The notes beneath the pieces were generated by a model. The model was not told the DNA's origin. It saw only the letters and a list, made by a program, of their open reading frames with translations, and ran no database searches. From contig LJCV01000258.1 of assembly GCA_001298575.1 (NCBI GenBank), forward strand, positions 1 to 64,000: a DNA stretch of 64,000 bases. Reading direction: 5' to 3'. This DNA is from Actinobacteria bacterium OK074. GTDB taxonomy: Bacteria > Actinomycetota > Actinomycetes > Streptomycetales > Streptomycetaceae. The translations under genes and the position numbers were made by a program. Positions 51,089-59,951 of the stretch are shown in pieces (the first letter of the stretch is position 1; each line of letters starts with the position of its first letter).

Positions 51089-52381
51089 TCACATCTGGCC
51101 CCAGCGCCGCAGCGTCGGGGCGACCTTCTGATAGCCCACCCGGTAAAGGGACTTGGCGCTCTTGCGAGCGGCGCGGCGGACCGCGGCCTTCATGCGGTTC
51201 GCGTCGTTCGCGCCCAGCGGCACCGGCAGCGGACGGCCCTTCTCGTCGAAGCCGTTGCGCTCCAGCAGGCCGCCCAGGTAGACCCCGGCCTTCTGCGGTG
51301 TGTAGTACGGCCGCAGCGTGGGCAGCGGTCCGGAGGCGCGCAGCGCGGCGATCCGGGCGCGGGCGGCGGCGTACGGGTCGGACTTGCCGATGCCCTGCGC
51401 GGCCGTCCAGGCGGGGTCGGGCTGCGGCAGGGCGCCGTCGTCGAGTTCGTCCCAGGAGGCGAGGCAGCCGGAGTGCACGAAGTAGTGGTTGCCGTGCGCC
51501 TCGCGGACCCCGAAGTCGCTGAGGATGGCGGTGGGGATGCCGCGGTGCATCGACTCCAGCGCGGCGGTGGAGCTGACCGTCACCAACAGGTCGGTACGGT
51601 CCAGGACTTCGCCCATGTTGCCGTAGACGAGCTGGAGGTTCGGCGGCGCGGGCTCCGCCAACTCGTCGATGAGGAGCTGGTAGGGGTCGGCCTCGACGTG
51701 CGTGGTGTGCTCGCCCGGCAGCGAGCGCAGCTTCATCAGGACGAGCCGGTCGGGGTGGCGGCGGGCGTGCGCGGCGGCGCGCTCCAGCAGCTTGGTGCGG
51801 GACGCCTTGCCCTTGGGCACGGACGGCTGCACGGCGAAGGTGAGCGTGAACGGCCGGTCCTCGGACGGCTGGTAGGGGTCGCCGTCCAGGAAGGGCAGCG
51901 CGCATTCCACGACCGAGGACTGGTCCATGCCGATGCTGGCCAGCGCGGTGCCGAACCGGTCCGCGTCGTAACGGGAGTTGGCCAGGATGATGTCCGAACC
52001 GGCCCTGGTCATCAGGCCGTCGATCATCTTCTCGTAGACGACGCCGACGTATCCGGTGACCACGACCGGCCGGTGCTCGCGCCCCTCCCAGGCCAGCCCC
52101 AGGCTGTGGATGAGCGACAGGACCGTACCGCCGACGATGGCCATGACGACGACGTCGGCGTCCGCGAACTCCGCGCAGTCGACCAACTCGGTGGCGGGCA
52201 GCTCGCGTTGGGTGTCCGGGACGATGCCGACCTCGGCCAGCTGGCGCTCGGTCGGGGTGGAGCGGCTGCGCAGGAAGTAGGCGTCCAGGGCGGCTCCCGG
52301 CGCGATCTGCCGGGCCACGGACGCACCCCACTTCCAGCGGGTGTCCGAGTCAGCGAGTACGGCGATGCGTCTGGTCGGCAT
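51089..52381 (-). CDS. DUF6716 putative glycosyltransferase
   Basis: 430 residues. The N-terminus RIAVLADSDTRWKWGASVARQI and later TVSSTAALESMHRGIPTAILSDFGVREAHGN suggest a GT-B-like nucleotide-sugar enzyme, matching proteins annotated DUF6716 putative glycosyltransferase. ATG at 52381 has AGGAAGGG upstream; an in-frame ATG at 52417 is possible. It is the first gene of the three-gene set with the polysialyltransferase-like and sulfotransferase genes. Confidence 0.7.
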   Translation of the reverse strand: MPTRRIAVLADSDTRWKWGASVARQIAPGAALDAYFLRSRSTPTERQLAEVGIVPDTQRELPATELVDCAEFADADVVVMAIVGGTVLSLIHSLGLAWEGREHRPVVVTGYVGVVYEKMIDGLMTRAGSDIILANSRYDADRFGTALASIGMDQSSVVECALPFLDGDPYQPSEDRPFTLTFAVQPSVPKGKASRTKLLERAAAHARRHPDRLVLMKLRSLPGEHTTHVEADPYQLLIDELAEPAPPNLQLVYGNMGEVLDRTDLLVTVSSTAALESMHRGIPTAILSDFGVREAHGNHYFVHSGCLASWDELDDGALPQPDPAWTAAQGIGKSDPYAAARARIAALRASGPLPTLRPYYTPQKAGVYLGGLLERNGFDEKGRPLPVPLGANDANRMKAAVRRAARKSAKSLYRVGYQKVAPTLRRWGQM

Positions 52382-52613
52382 GGCTCGGGAGCCCTTCCTG
52401 GCGTGCATGCTGTTCATGCGGTGTGAGGGGTGAACATGAGGTTGACACTGCGGTGCAGGAGGTGTGCAGAGGGTAGGTGCGAGGTCTGAGCATGGTATGA
52501 GAGATTGCTCTCCTCATGCTGTGCGGGGGTGTGGAACGGCTGTGCCTCACCCCTCAACTCTGCTGGCCACACCGGAAGTTCCCCGGGCGGCCGGACCAAC
52601 GAGCCGCCGACGC

Positions 52614-53759
52614 TCAGGGAATGTTCGTCTTCTGTTCATGTGAAGGTTCCCCGGAGGTCCACTCGCGCGTCCCGCCGGTGGGCCCGCACGTCTCTCCGCC
52701 GAGGCCCCGTGCCGCCTCGTCGAGATCGCCGAGATCGCCGAGGTCGTCGAGATTCCGCATCGCTCCACTGAGGTGCGGCCGGGCCCGCCCGGCCTCGGCC
52801 TGCCCAGCCTCCCCGCTCCCGCCCCCGCTCCACAACTCGAAACGCCCGTCGTCGGCGGCGGCGTACGTCACGGTCGACGGCAGCGGCAGCGGCGCCCGGA
52901 AGTCGGCGCGGACCCGGACCCCGGGCCCGGTGCGCGCGCTCTGCTCGGCGAGGCACCGCGCGACGCTCCACATCCCGTGCGCGATGGCCGCGGGAAACCC
53001 GAACAGGCGGGCGGCGAAGGGGTAGAGGTGGATGGGGTTGCAGTCGCCGGAGACGCGGGCGTAGCGTCGGCCGACGTCGTGCGCGAGGCGCCATTCGGCG
53101 CGGGTGGGGAGGGCCGGCTCGGGCGCCGCGGTGGGACCGGCGTTCGCGGCCCGGGGCGCCTTCCCGGTTCCGTCCGGTCGCCGCCCCCGCCGGTCCTTGG
53201 CCACATACGTACTGCTCGACTCCCATACGACCCTGCCGTCGCCGTCCCGGAACTCCGTTCGCAAGGTGACCGCGGTGCCCGCGCGATGGGGCGCCAACTC
53301 CTCTGCCCCTACGGCGATTTCGTACTCCCCGTGGGCGCTGAGCGACCGCCGTCGGGTGATCTCGACGGAGGTGTGCACGAGCCCGAGCAGGGGCAGCGGG
53401 AAGCGCCGGGCGGCCATGATCCGCAGTGCGAGCGGGAAGGCGAGGACGTGCGGATAGGTGAGGGGGAGGGCGTCGGCGCCGGCCGCGGTGGCCTCGGTGG
53501 GGAACCCGCACACGCGCTCGTAGGCGGCGAGGTGGGCGAGATCGATCCGGACGCCGGGGAGGGTGAGCCGGGCGGGCGCCCAACTCCCGTCCGTGCGGGC
53601 CCGTTTGAAGGGGGAGAGGAGGGCGCCGCGCAGGAGGAGGGGGAAGAGCGCCGGAGAGGTCGAGAGGCGGGGGAGTGGGGGAGCGGATCGGGGGTAGGCG
53701 GACCGGGTCCCGGTCTCGACGTGGGCGGCGGTGCCGGGCGGAAGACGGTGATCGACCAT
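52614..53759 (-). CDS. MaoC-like dehydratase
   Basis: 381 residues with hot-dog fold. The catalytic Asp/His hydratase motif is GDCNPIHLYPFAARLFGFPAAIAHGMW near residue 260. The N-terminal half looks like a second, degenerate hot-dog. The C-terminal ~55 residues are Gly/Asp-rich, encoded by 9-bp near-repeats (LGDLGDLDE), and look non-essential. Members hydrate enoyl-CoA or act as dehydratases in fatty-acid metabolism. An operator-like palindrome lies upstream (53798-53820). It is divergent from an acyl-CoA ligase gene, which fits lipid metabolism. Confidence 0.8.
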   Translation of the reverse strand: MVDHRLPPGTAAHVETGTRSAYPRSAPPLPRLSTSPALFPLLLRGALLSPFKRARTDGSWAPARLTLPGVRIDLAHLAAYERVCGFPTEATAAGADALPLTYPHVLAFPLALRIMAARRFPLPLLGLVHTSVEITRRRSLSAHGEYEIAVGAEELAPHRAGTAVTLRTEFRDGDGRVVWESSSTYVAKDRRGRRPDGTGKAPRAANAGPTAAPEPALPTRAEWRLAHDVGRRYARVSGDCNPIHLYPFAARLFGFPAAIAHGMWSVARCLAEQSARTGPGVRVRADFRAPLPLPSTVTYAAADDGRFELWSGGGSGEAGQAEAGRARPHLSGAMRNLDDLGDLGDLDEAARGLGGETCGPTGGTREWTSGEPSHEQKTNIP

Positions 53760-53797
53760 GGTGCAGCCCCCTGTTTGGTCGCATGGCGCCGTGCTCT

Positions 53798-53820
53798 TTA
53801 CTCCAGAGTAAGGTTACCTT
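53798..53820. promoter_or_regulatory. Operator-like palindromes upstream of MaoC gene
   Basis: TTACTC-CA-GAGTAA (53798-53811) is a perfect 6-bp inverted repeat; AAGGT-T-ACCTT (53810-53820) is an overlapping 5-bp one. They lie 39-61 bp upstream of the MaoC start, and are a likely site for a TetR-type regulator of lipid genes. Confidence 0.5.
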
Positions 53821-54030
53821 CGGTAAGCCCGGCAAATGCACGCCAAAGATGAAAAAGATTCAGGATAAGTCGGACCCGGGTCCGTTTCCAGGGCCCCATC
53901 CGGAGGCTGCACATCCTCGCCCCGGAATCGCCCCGCGATCGTCACAGAGCGCGCACCGGGGAGCCGTACGATCGCGAGCCTGACTTACGGTGACGGTCGG
54001 CTGTAACCCTGCTTGGCCCGGGCCCCGAAA

Positions 54031-54085
54031 GAGGCGCGGGGCTGTATCGATGTGCGGCTCCGCCGCCTGGGCCCGAGCAACCGAA
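54031..54085. repeat. Dispersed intergenic repeat, copy 2
   Basis: GAGGCGCGGGGCTGTATCGA, then GCGGCTCCGCCGCCTGGGCC and GAGCAACC match the segment at about 19776-19833 with few changes. The long left palindromic arm is missing here. It lies in the 411-bp gap (53760-54170) between the MaoC and acyl-CoA ligase genes, where I see no gene. Confidence 0.65.
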
Positions 54086-54170
54086 ACGGGCCTTCAGTCG
54101 CCCGAAGACATCAAGCAACCGAGTTCCTGGGCGAACGGCCGAATCGCACCGCGCATCCCCGGGAGCCGCC

Positions 54171-56087
54171 GTGACCACCTCGCACCACCCCGCTTCGTCT
54201 GCCGAAGGCATCACCCCCACCCTCGTGGCCCCGGAGATCAAGCGCCTGGACGGCGTCGTACGCGAGGTCGCCGTCCCCCCACTGGTCACCCCCGTCACCC
54301 ACGGCTCCCTCGCCGACATCCCCTTCGACACCGCGGCGGCACACCCCGCCGACGAGATCCTCAGCCGCCGTGACCAGGACGGCAGTTGGCGGCCGGTCAC
54401 GGCGGAGGAGTTCGCCGCGCAGGTGCTCGCCGTCGCCAAGGGGCTGATCGCCGAGGGCCTGATGCCGGGCGACCGGCTGGCGATCATGGCGCGCACGACC
54501 TACGAGTGGACGTTGCTGGACTTCGCGGCGTGGGCGGCGGGCCTGGTCACGGTCCCCATCTACCCGACGTCGTCGGTCTTCCAGGTCCGCTGGATCCTCC
54601 AGGACTCGGGCGCGGTGGCGCTCGCGACGGAGACGACCGCGCAGGCCGCCGCCCTCGGCCCGGAACGCGACCGGCTGCCCGACCTCGCCCATCTGTGGAT
54701 CTTCGAGAAGGACCACGTCGACCGCCTGGCGGAGCGCGGCCGTGACCTCTCGGACCACGAAGTCGCCGTACGGCGTGGGGTGTTGGGCCCCGACACGCTG
54801 GCGACGGTCGTCTACACCTCGGGCACCACGGGCCGCCCCAAGGGCTGCGCGCTGACGCACGGCAACTTCTTCAACGAGGTCGACAATGCCGTCGAGTTGC
54901 TCTACCCGGTCTTCAAGTCCCGTACGAAGGAAGAGGCTTCGATCCTGCTCTTCCTGCCGCTCGCGCACATCTTCGGCCGCATGGTGGCAATCGCGTGCCT
55001 GCGCGCGCGAGTTCGCCTCGGCCACGCGGCCAGCCTCCGCTCCGAGGAACTGCTCGCCGACCTCGCGGGCTTCAAGCCGACCTGCCTGATAGCCATCCCG
55101 TACGTCCTGGAGAAGGTCTACAACACGGCCCGTGCCACCGCCGAACGCATGGGCCGGGCCTCGTCGTTCGACCGCGCGGCGGCGCTCGCGCGCAAGTACG
55201 GCGAGGCGGCGGAGGCGCGGCAGCACGGCGAGGGCGGCGGCCCGAGCCGCGCGCTGAAGGTGGCCCGCACGTTCTACGACCCGCTGATCTACCGCCGGAT
55301 CCGCAACGCCCTTGGCGGCAGGGTCCGTTACGCGATCTGCGGCGGCTCCCCGCTGGGCCGCCCGCTCGCCGCGTTCTACGCGGGCGCCGGCATCGAGATC
55401 TACGAGGGCTACGGCCTGACCGAGGCGACCGCGGCGGCCACCTGCACACCGCCGCTCAAACCCCGCATGGGCACGGTGGGTTGGCCGATACCGGGCGCGA
55501 AGGTCCGGATCGCGGCGGACGGCGAGATCCTGCTGTGGGGCCCCACGGTCTTCCGCGGCTACTGGGAACCGCACGCGGGCGGCCTGACCCCGGCGACCAC
55601 GGACGGCTGGTTCCGCACGGGCGACATCGGCAGCCTCGACGACGACGGCTACCTGACGATCACCGGCCGCAAGAAGGAGATCATCATCACCGCGGGCGGC
55701 AAGAGCGTGGCCCCCGCGCCGCTGGAGAACTGGCTGCGCGCCCACCCGTTGATCTCCCAGGCGGCCCTGGTCGGCGACCGCCGCCCCTACGTCGCCGCCC
55801 TGCTGACCCTGGACCCCGACGGCATCACCCACTGGCGCCACATGAACGGCAAGCACGGCGTCCCCGCCCAACTCCTGCGCGAGGACCACGACTTGAGGGC
55901 GGTCCTGCAACGCGCGATCGACGAGGCCAACAAACTCGTCTCCCGCCCCGAGTCCATCCGCCGCTTCACCGTCCTCCCGGGCGACTTCACGGAGGAGTCC
56001 GGACACCTGACCCCGTCGATGAAGCTGCGGCGGGAGACGATCGCGGAGGAGTTCGCGGGGGCGATCGAGGAGATGTACGACAGCTGA
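54171..56087 (+). CDS. Long-chain acyl-CoA synthetase (AMP-forming)
   Basis: 638 residues of the ANL superfamily. The ATP/AMP motifs are YTSGTTGRPKGCALTHGN (P-loop), YEGYGLTEATAAAT and GWFRTGDIGSLDDDGYLTITGRKKEIIITAGGKSVAP (A8 region, with the catalytic Lys at SMKLRRETI). These enzymes activate fatty acids as acyl-adenylate then acyl-CoA. GTG at 54171 has GGGAG 5 nt upstream. Divergent from the MaoC gene. Confidence 0.9.
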   Translation: MTTSHHPASSAEGITPTLVAPEIKRLDGVVREVAVPPLVTPVTHGSLADIPFDTAAAHPADEILSRRDQDGSWRPVTAEEFAAQVLAVAKGLIAEGLMPGDRLAIMARTTYEWTLLDFAAWAAGLVTVPIYPTSSVFQVRWILQDSGAVALATETTAQAAALGPERDRLPDLAHLWIFEKDHVDRLAERGRDLSDHEVAVRRGVLGPDTLATVVYTSGTTGRPKGCALTHGNFFNEVDNAVELLYPVFKSRTKEEASILLFLPLAHIFGRMVAIACLRARVRLGHAASLRSEELLADLAGFKPTCLIAIPYVLEKVYNTARATAERMGRASSFDRAAALARKYGEAAEARQHGEGGGPSRALKVARTFYDPLIYRRIRNALGGRVRYAICGGSPLGRPLAAFYAGAGIEIYEGYGLTEATAAATCTPPLKPRMGTVGWPIPGAKVRIAADGEILLWGPTVFRGYWEPHAGGLTPATTDGWFRTGDIGSLDDDGYLTITGRKKEIIITAGGKSVAPAPLENWLRAHPLISQAALVGDRRPYVAALLTLDPDGITHWRHMNGKHGVPAQLLREDHDLRAVLQRAIDEANKLVSRPESIRRFTVLPGDFTEESGHLTPSMKLRRETIAEEFAGAIEEMYDS

Positions 56088-56192
56088 GGGCCGCGCCCGG
56101 CCCTGGTGGTCCCCGTGCCCGATCCGGCGACCCCAGTACCTCCCTCTCAGCGCCCGATGCCCCAGTACCCGATGCCCCCAGTGCCCGGAGCC

Positions 56193-56894
56193 TCAGTACC
56201 CGACGGTGAAGCGCCGCTGGACGAAGCGCGGCAGCTCGGCTTCGTCGACGAGCGCGACGGCGGCGTCCTCCGCGGAGATACGGCTGTGCCCGTCCGCGTC
56301 GAGCACCAACTGGTCCCCACCGATCCGGAACCGCCCCGTGCGCTCGCCGGGAGCGATCTCCTGCGCCGGACTGAAATAGGTCCACAGCCGGTTGGAGGCG
56401 CGCAACACGTCCAGCGCGTCCCGGCCTCCGCGCACGGCCGCCGCGTACTCCCGCGGCAGCCCGAGCCCGTCGAGCGTCGCGTCCAACCACTCCTCGGAGT
56501 CCGCCGCGACGACACCGGGCGCTATCTCCAGACTGCCCGTGCCGCCGACCACGATCAGCCGGGTCCGCGGCCGGCTCTCCAGCGCCTTGAGCAGGGCCTG
56601 GGCGGCACGGACGTAGACCGTGGGGTCGGCGATCGAGCGCGCCACGGTGTCGGCGATGTCCCGCCCGGCGTTCCCGGGCTGGTAGCTGCTGATCAGCACG
56701 TCGAGACCGGGCAGTACGGCGGCGACGGCGTCGGCGTCGTGAATGTCGAGGCTCTCCCACTCGATCCGGTCGCGCTCCTCGCGGATCAGCGTGGCATCCC
56801 GGGTGAACGCCCGGACGTGGTGGCCCCGTTGAAGGGCTTCGGCGACGATCCGACTGCCGATGGTGCCGCTCGCGCCGATGACTCCGATGTGCAT
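56193..56894 (-). CDS. NmrA-like NAD(P)-binding protein
   Basis: 233 residues with a Rossmann fold. The dinucleotide loop is IGVIGASGTIGSRIVAEALQRGHHVRAFTRD; VVGGTGSLEIAPG follows. No catalytic YxxxK is seen, so it belongs to the NAD(P)H-binding NmrA/HSCARG-type group rather than classical SDR reductases. The C-terminus resembles related proteins (GRISAEDAAVALVDEAELPRFVQRRFTVGY). It is divergent from a TetR regulator that probably represses it. Confidence 0.8.
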   Translation of the reverse strand: MHIGVIGASGTIGSRIVAEALQRGHHVRAFTRDATLIREERDRIEWESLDIHDADAVAAVLPGLDVLISSYQPGNAGRDIADTVARSIADPTVYVRAAQALLKALESRPRTRLIVVGGTGSLEIAPGVVAADSEEWLDATLDGLGLPREYAAAVRGGRDALDVLRASNRLWTYFSPAQEIAPGERTGRFRIGGDQLVLDADGHSRISAEDAAVALVDEAELPRFVQRRFTVGY

Positions 56895-56984
56895 GACTCT
56901 CCCCTGGTCGTGACAGCGTGCTGTAACTATACGGTGTGAAGTTTAAATACGGGAGGCAGTAACGGAACGCTGTACGGTGGTCGC
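56895..56984. promoter_or_regulatory. Shared divergent promoter region with TetR operator candidate
   Basis: ACAGC-GT-GCTGT (56913-56924) is an inverted repeat near the NmrA-like start. TACGGT at 56973-56978 lies 6 nt before the TetR GTG, fitting a leaderless transcript. The sequence GCTGTA recurs in both halves and may be the half-site for the TetR protein. Confidence 0.45.
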
Positions 56985-57797
56985 GTGGAGAGCGTGAGAG
57001 GGCCAGGACACCCGGCGAGCCCCGGAGGCGGCACGGTCGGCGGCTCGGGGAGAGGGCCGACGGCGGGCAGCCGCCGGGAACGGCTGCGGGCCGAGACGAC
57101 GGCGGAGATCAAGAAGACCGCCCTGGAACTGATGGCCGCCGACGGCCCCGACGCGATCACACTGCGCGCCATCGCCCGCGAGATGGGCATGACCGCGAAC
57201 GCCATCTACGGCTACTTCGCCACCCGCGACGACCTGGTCACCGTACTGATCAGGGACGTGTACACGGCGCTGGCGGACGTGGTGGACGCGGTGTTCTCCC
57301 CGTCGGCAGCCGAGGCCGAGCGGGCCCCGGCGGCCCGGATCCAGTCATGGGCACACGCCTTCCGGAACTGGGCGCTGGCCAACCCCGAGGGCTTCCGGCT
57401 GGTCTACGGCGACCCCGTCCCCGGCTACTGCACGCCACCCGGCGGCGCCGCCCCGGACGCCGCGCTCCGCGTCTGCACCGGCCTCGTCGGCATCGCGCAC
57501 ACCGCCTGGCCGTACGCCCAACACCTCTACGCGGACAGTGACTTCGACTGGTCCGACTTCGACCCCGGCCTGCTGGCCAAGGTCCGCCCGGTCTACCCCG
57601 ACCTCCCCCCGGCCGCGGTGGCACTGGCGCTGCGCATCTGGGGCCGCCTGCACGGGATGGTGTCGCTGGAGGTCTACGGCCACCTGAGCACCCAGACCAC
57701 CAGCCCCGACAAACTCTTCCGCGAGGAACTGGCAGCACTCGTACGGTCGTTGGGGCTGGAGCCGACGGCGGGGCCCACCGCCCGGCCGTCCGCCTGA
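56985..57797 (+). CDS. TetR family regulator
   Basis: 270 residues. The HTH is LELMAADGPDAITLRAIAREMGMTANAIYGYFATRDDLV (about residues 41-80), followed by a TetR C-terminal domain with WAHAFRNWALANPEGFRLVYG typical of the TetR_C_13/WHG group. The first ~30 residues are Gly/Pro-rich. GTG start appears leaderless. Divergent NmrA-like gene is the likely target. Confidence 0.88.
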   Translation: MESVRGPGHPASPGGGTVGGSGRGPTAGSRRERLRAETTAEIKKTALELMAADGPDAITLRAIAREMGMTANAIYGYFATRDDLVTVLIRDVYTALADVVDAVFSPSAAEAERAPAARIQSWAHAFRNWALANPEGFRLVYGDPVPGYCTPPGGAAPDAALRVCTGLVGIAHTAWPYAQHLYADSDFDWSDFDPGLLAKVRPVYPDLPPAAVALALRIWGRLHGMVSLEVYGHLSTQTTSPDKLFREELAALVRSLGLEPTAGPTARPSA

Positions 57798-58055
57798 CCC
57801 GCAACGGCCAGGACGCCTGCGAACTTCGAGAAGCGCGCAGCCGGACTCCGGGCACCCGAGAGGCGCTCAGCCGCAGCTCACACGGGCGGCATGAGCACGG
57901 CCCGCACACAGGTTGAGTACGGGTACTCATCCCAGGCCGCGCCCTTTGGCTCACGGTGGAGGTCACCCCCGGACCGACACCGCCCGCCTGATCGACCGAC
58001 CGGCTGACCAACTCGGCCGCCCGATCGATCGATCGACGACCCGAAGGACCCCTCG

Positions 58056-58760
58056 ATGCCGCCTGCCTCCCGCCCGCGCCGCCTGTTCGCGCTCGCCACG
58101 GACAACCGGGTCGCCCGGGTCTACCTGGCCGCCGTAGCCGCCTCTGCCCTGATCATGCTCCTGTTCCCGGACAACGCCTTCGCCCCGAGCCCGCTGCTGC
58201 TGACGGCACCGTTGTCGTTCCTGACCGTGGTCCTCCCGTTCGGCCCGGGCACGGAGGGCGGCGGGTTGGCCGAGGCGGCGGCGATCGGCTTCTGGCTGGT
58301 ATGGCTGGTTCTCTGCGCCTTCGTAAACGCTGCCGTGCTAGGGGCGTTGGCCGAGCGCGGACCCCGTCAGGAGCAGGAGCAGGACACGGACTCGGACACG
58401 GCGGCCCCGGACCCCGTACGCCCCCGCCCGCAGCGGGTACGGGCCTTGCTGGCGCCCGCGGTGGACAACTGGCTCGCGCGCGGGTATCTCGCCGTGGTCA
58501 TGGCCGCGTTGGGATTCTTCCTGGCGGCGGCATACGTACTGCCGGACCCGGGTTTCGCCGGCATCTGGCCGCTGATGGCCACGGCACCGCTCAGCATCGC
58601 CGCCCTGCTGGTGGCGACCCCCGCCGAGTACTCCTCGCTCGGCTGGCTCAACCCGCTGCTCTTCTCGGCGGGTTCGGCCCTGTCCGGCCTGTTCAACGCC
58701 GTACTGCTGGGCCGATTCGCCCGCAGGCTGCGGACGGGGGACCCGCGCCCGGCGGCGTGA
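58056..58760 (+). CDS. SCO4225-like integral membrane protein, internally duplicated
   Basis: 234 residues with about six membrane segments in two related halves: NRVARVYLAAVAASALIML...LLTAPLSFL and NWLARGYLAVVMAALGFFL...MATAPLSIA, separated by a charged loop. This pattern matches a family named for SCO4225. Function unknown. ATG at 58056 has GGACCCC and no clear ribosome site; the preceding 258 bp contain GATCGATCGATCGA and no gene. Confidence 0.7.
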   Translation: MPPASRPRRLFALATDNRVARVYLAAVAASALIMLLFPDNAFAPSPLLLTAPLSFLTVVLPFGPGTEGGGLAEAAAIGFWLVWLVLCAFVNAAVLGALAERGPRQEQEQDTDSDTAAPDPVRPRPQRVRALLAPAVDNWLARGYLAVVMAALGFFLAAAYVLPDPGFAGIWPLMATAPLSIAALLVATPAEYSSLGWLNPLLFSAGSALSGLFNAVLLGRFARRLRTGDPRPAA

Positions 58761-58837
58761 CCGGGCTCGGGCAGCGCGAGGGCCGCCGCCATCGCTCCCA
58801 CGCGACGACGGCGGCCCTGACTCAGTTGCCTACCGCA

Positions 58838-59716
58838 CTACTTGACGTCGACGTAGTCGGACGCCGACTTCGACGCGGCCGTGCTGGTGTTGGTCGCGAA
58901 GGTGAAGCGGTAGTACCCGTCGGCCTTGGCCACGGTGATGGCCTTGAGCGCGCCGCCGGTGCCGCTGGTGACCGTCTTGAGGGTGGTGTAGGTGTCGCTG
59001 GTCTTGGGGCGGTACTGGAGCAGCACCTTCTGCCCGGTGTAGCTGGCGTACGTGCCGTCGTTCCAGTTGGCGCGCGTCAACTTGCCGGTGACGGTGATGT
59101 TCTTGCCCTTCTTCACCGGCTCCGGGGTGGCGTTGAGGGTCAGCCGGGACACCTTCTTGATGTGGGTGGTGGCGACGTCGTCGTCGTAACTGGCGTTCGC
59201 GTAAAGGTCGTAGCCGCCCAGGAACAGCTTCCAGGTCCCGGCGACGCCGTTCTTCTTCAGGTCGGTGGCGGCGTTGATGGGGAAGACGGCCGTGCATCTG
59301 TAGGTGCCGGTCTGGGTGGTCGACTCGACGCAGTCGGGGTCGTCGGTGGTGCCCAGGCCGCCGGTGATGGTGTCCGTGCTGGAACTGTCGGTGCCCTGCC
59401 AGAGGAAGGCTTCCGTGAGCGCGACACCGCTCGAACTGGTCGCGGTGTACGTGACGGTGACGGACGTCTTCGTCGTGGTCCCGAGGACGATGTCCTTGCC
59501 GCCGTTGATGACCGCGTTCGAGAACTTCATGCTGCCCAGCGCGTCGTTCGGGCGAACGGTCTGCGGGGCAAGGGAGTTGGCCTTCGCACCGAAGGCGCTG
59601 AGCTTCGCCGCGGCACCCGCACCCGGGTGCTCCGCCGCCTGGGCGGCCACCGGCAGGGCCAGCGCGGACAGGACGGCGGCACCGGACAGAGCGGCACCGG
59701 CAACTTGCATACGCAT
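58838..59716 (-). CDS. Secreted protein with Ig/beta-sandwich-like repeats
   Basis: 292 residues. Signal peptide LSGAAVLSALALPVAAQA-AEH. The mature protein is Thr/Ser-rich and beta-predicted, with two to three domain-like units (SVTVTYTATSSSG, HIKKVSRLTLNATPEPVKKGKNITVTGKL, YTTLKTVTSGTGGALKAITV) and ends KSASDYVDVK, a tail common to Streptomyces secreted proteins. Likely cell-wall or extracellular; function unknown. Confidence 0.75.
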   Translation of the reverse strand: MRMQVAGAALSGAAVLSALALPVAAQAAEHPGAGAAAKLSAFGAKANSLAPQTVRPNDALGSMKFSNAVINGGKDIVLGTTTKTSVTVTYTATSSSGVALTEAFLWQGTDSSSTDTITGGLGTTDDPDCVESTTQTGTYRCTAVFPINAATDLKKNGVAGTWKLFLGGYDLYANASYDDDVATTHIKKVSRLTLNATPEPVKKGKNITVTGKLTRANWNDGTYASYTGQKVLLQYRPKTSDTYTTLKTVTSGTGGALKAITVAKADGYYRFTFATNTSTAASKSASDYVDVK

Positions 59717-59939
59717 AGGAATCCCCCCAGGGAACGAGAGAGGCCCGCCGAAGTCTCCCTCCGGCCGGGCCTGTTGATGTTCGAATCGTACGGATCAAGT
59801 GGGCTGCCTGTGTAGATCCTTTGGGCAATAAGTGTGTAACGGGACCTAGTTGGCCCTACCGGACGTTCACGAGATCGTCAACGAGCGGTGGCCGAAGGGT
59901 TTTTCACCCGCGACCCGGCCGGGCCATACCTCCGGCCGC

Positions 59940-59951
59940 TACGGTCCTGCC
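59940..59951 (+). promoter_or_regulatory. -10 box for leaderless NACHT gene
   Basis: TACGGT at 59940-59945 lies 6 nt before the ATG at 59952, and no ribosome site is present. The arrangement equals that of the TetR gene at 56985. No clear -35 box. Confidence 0.4.
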
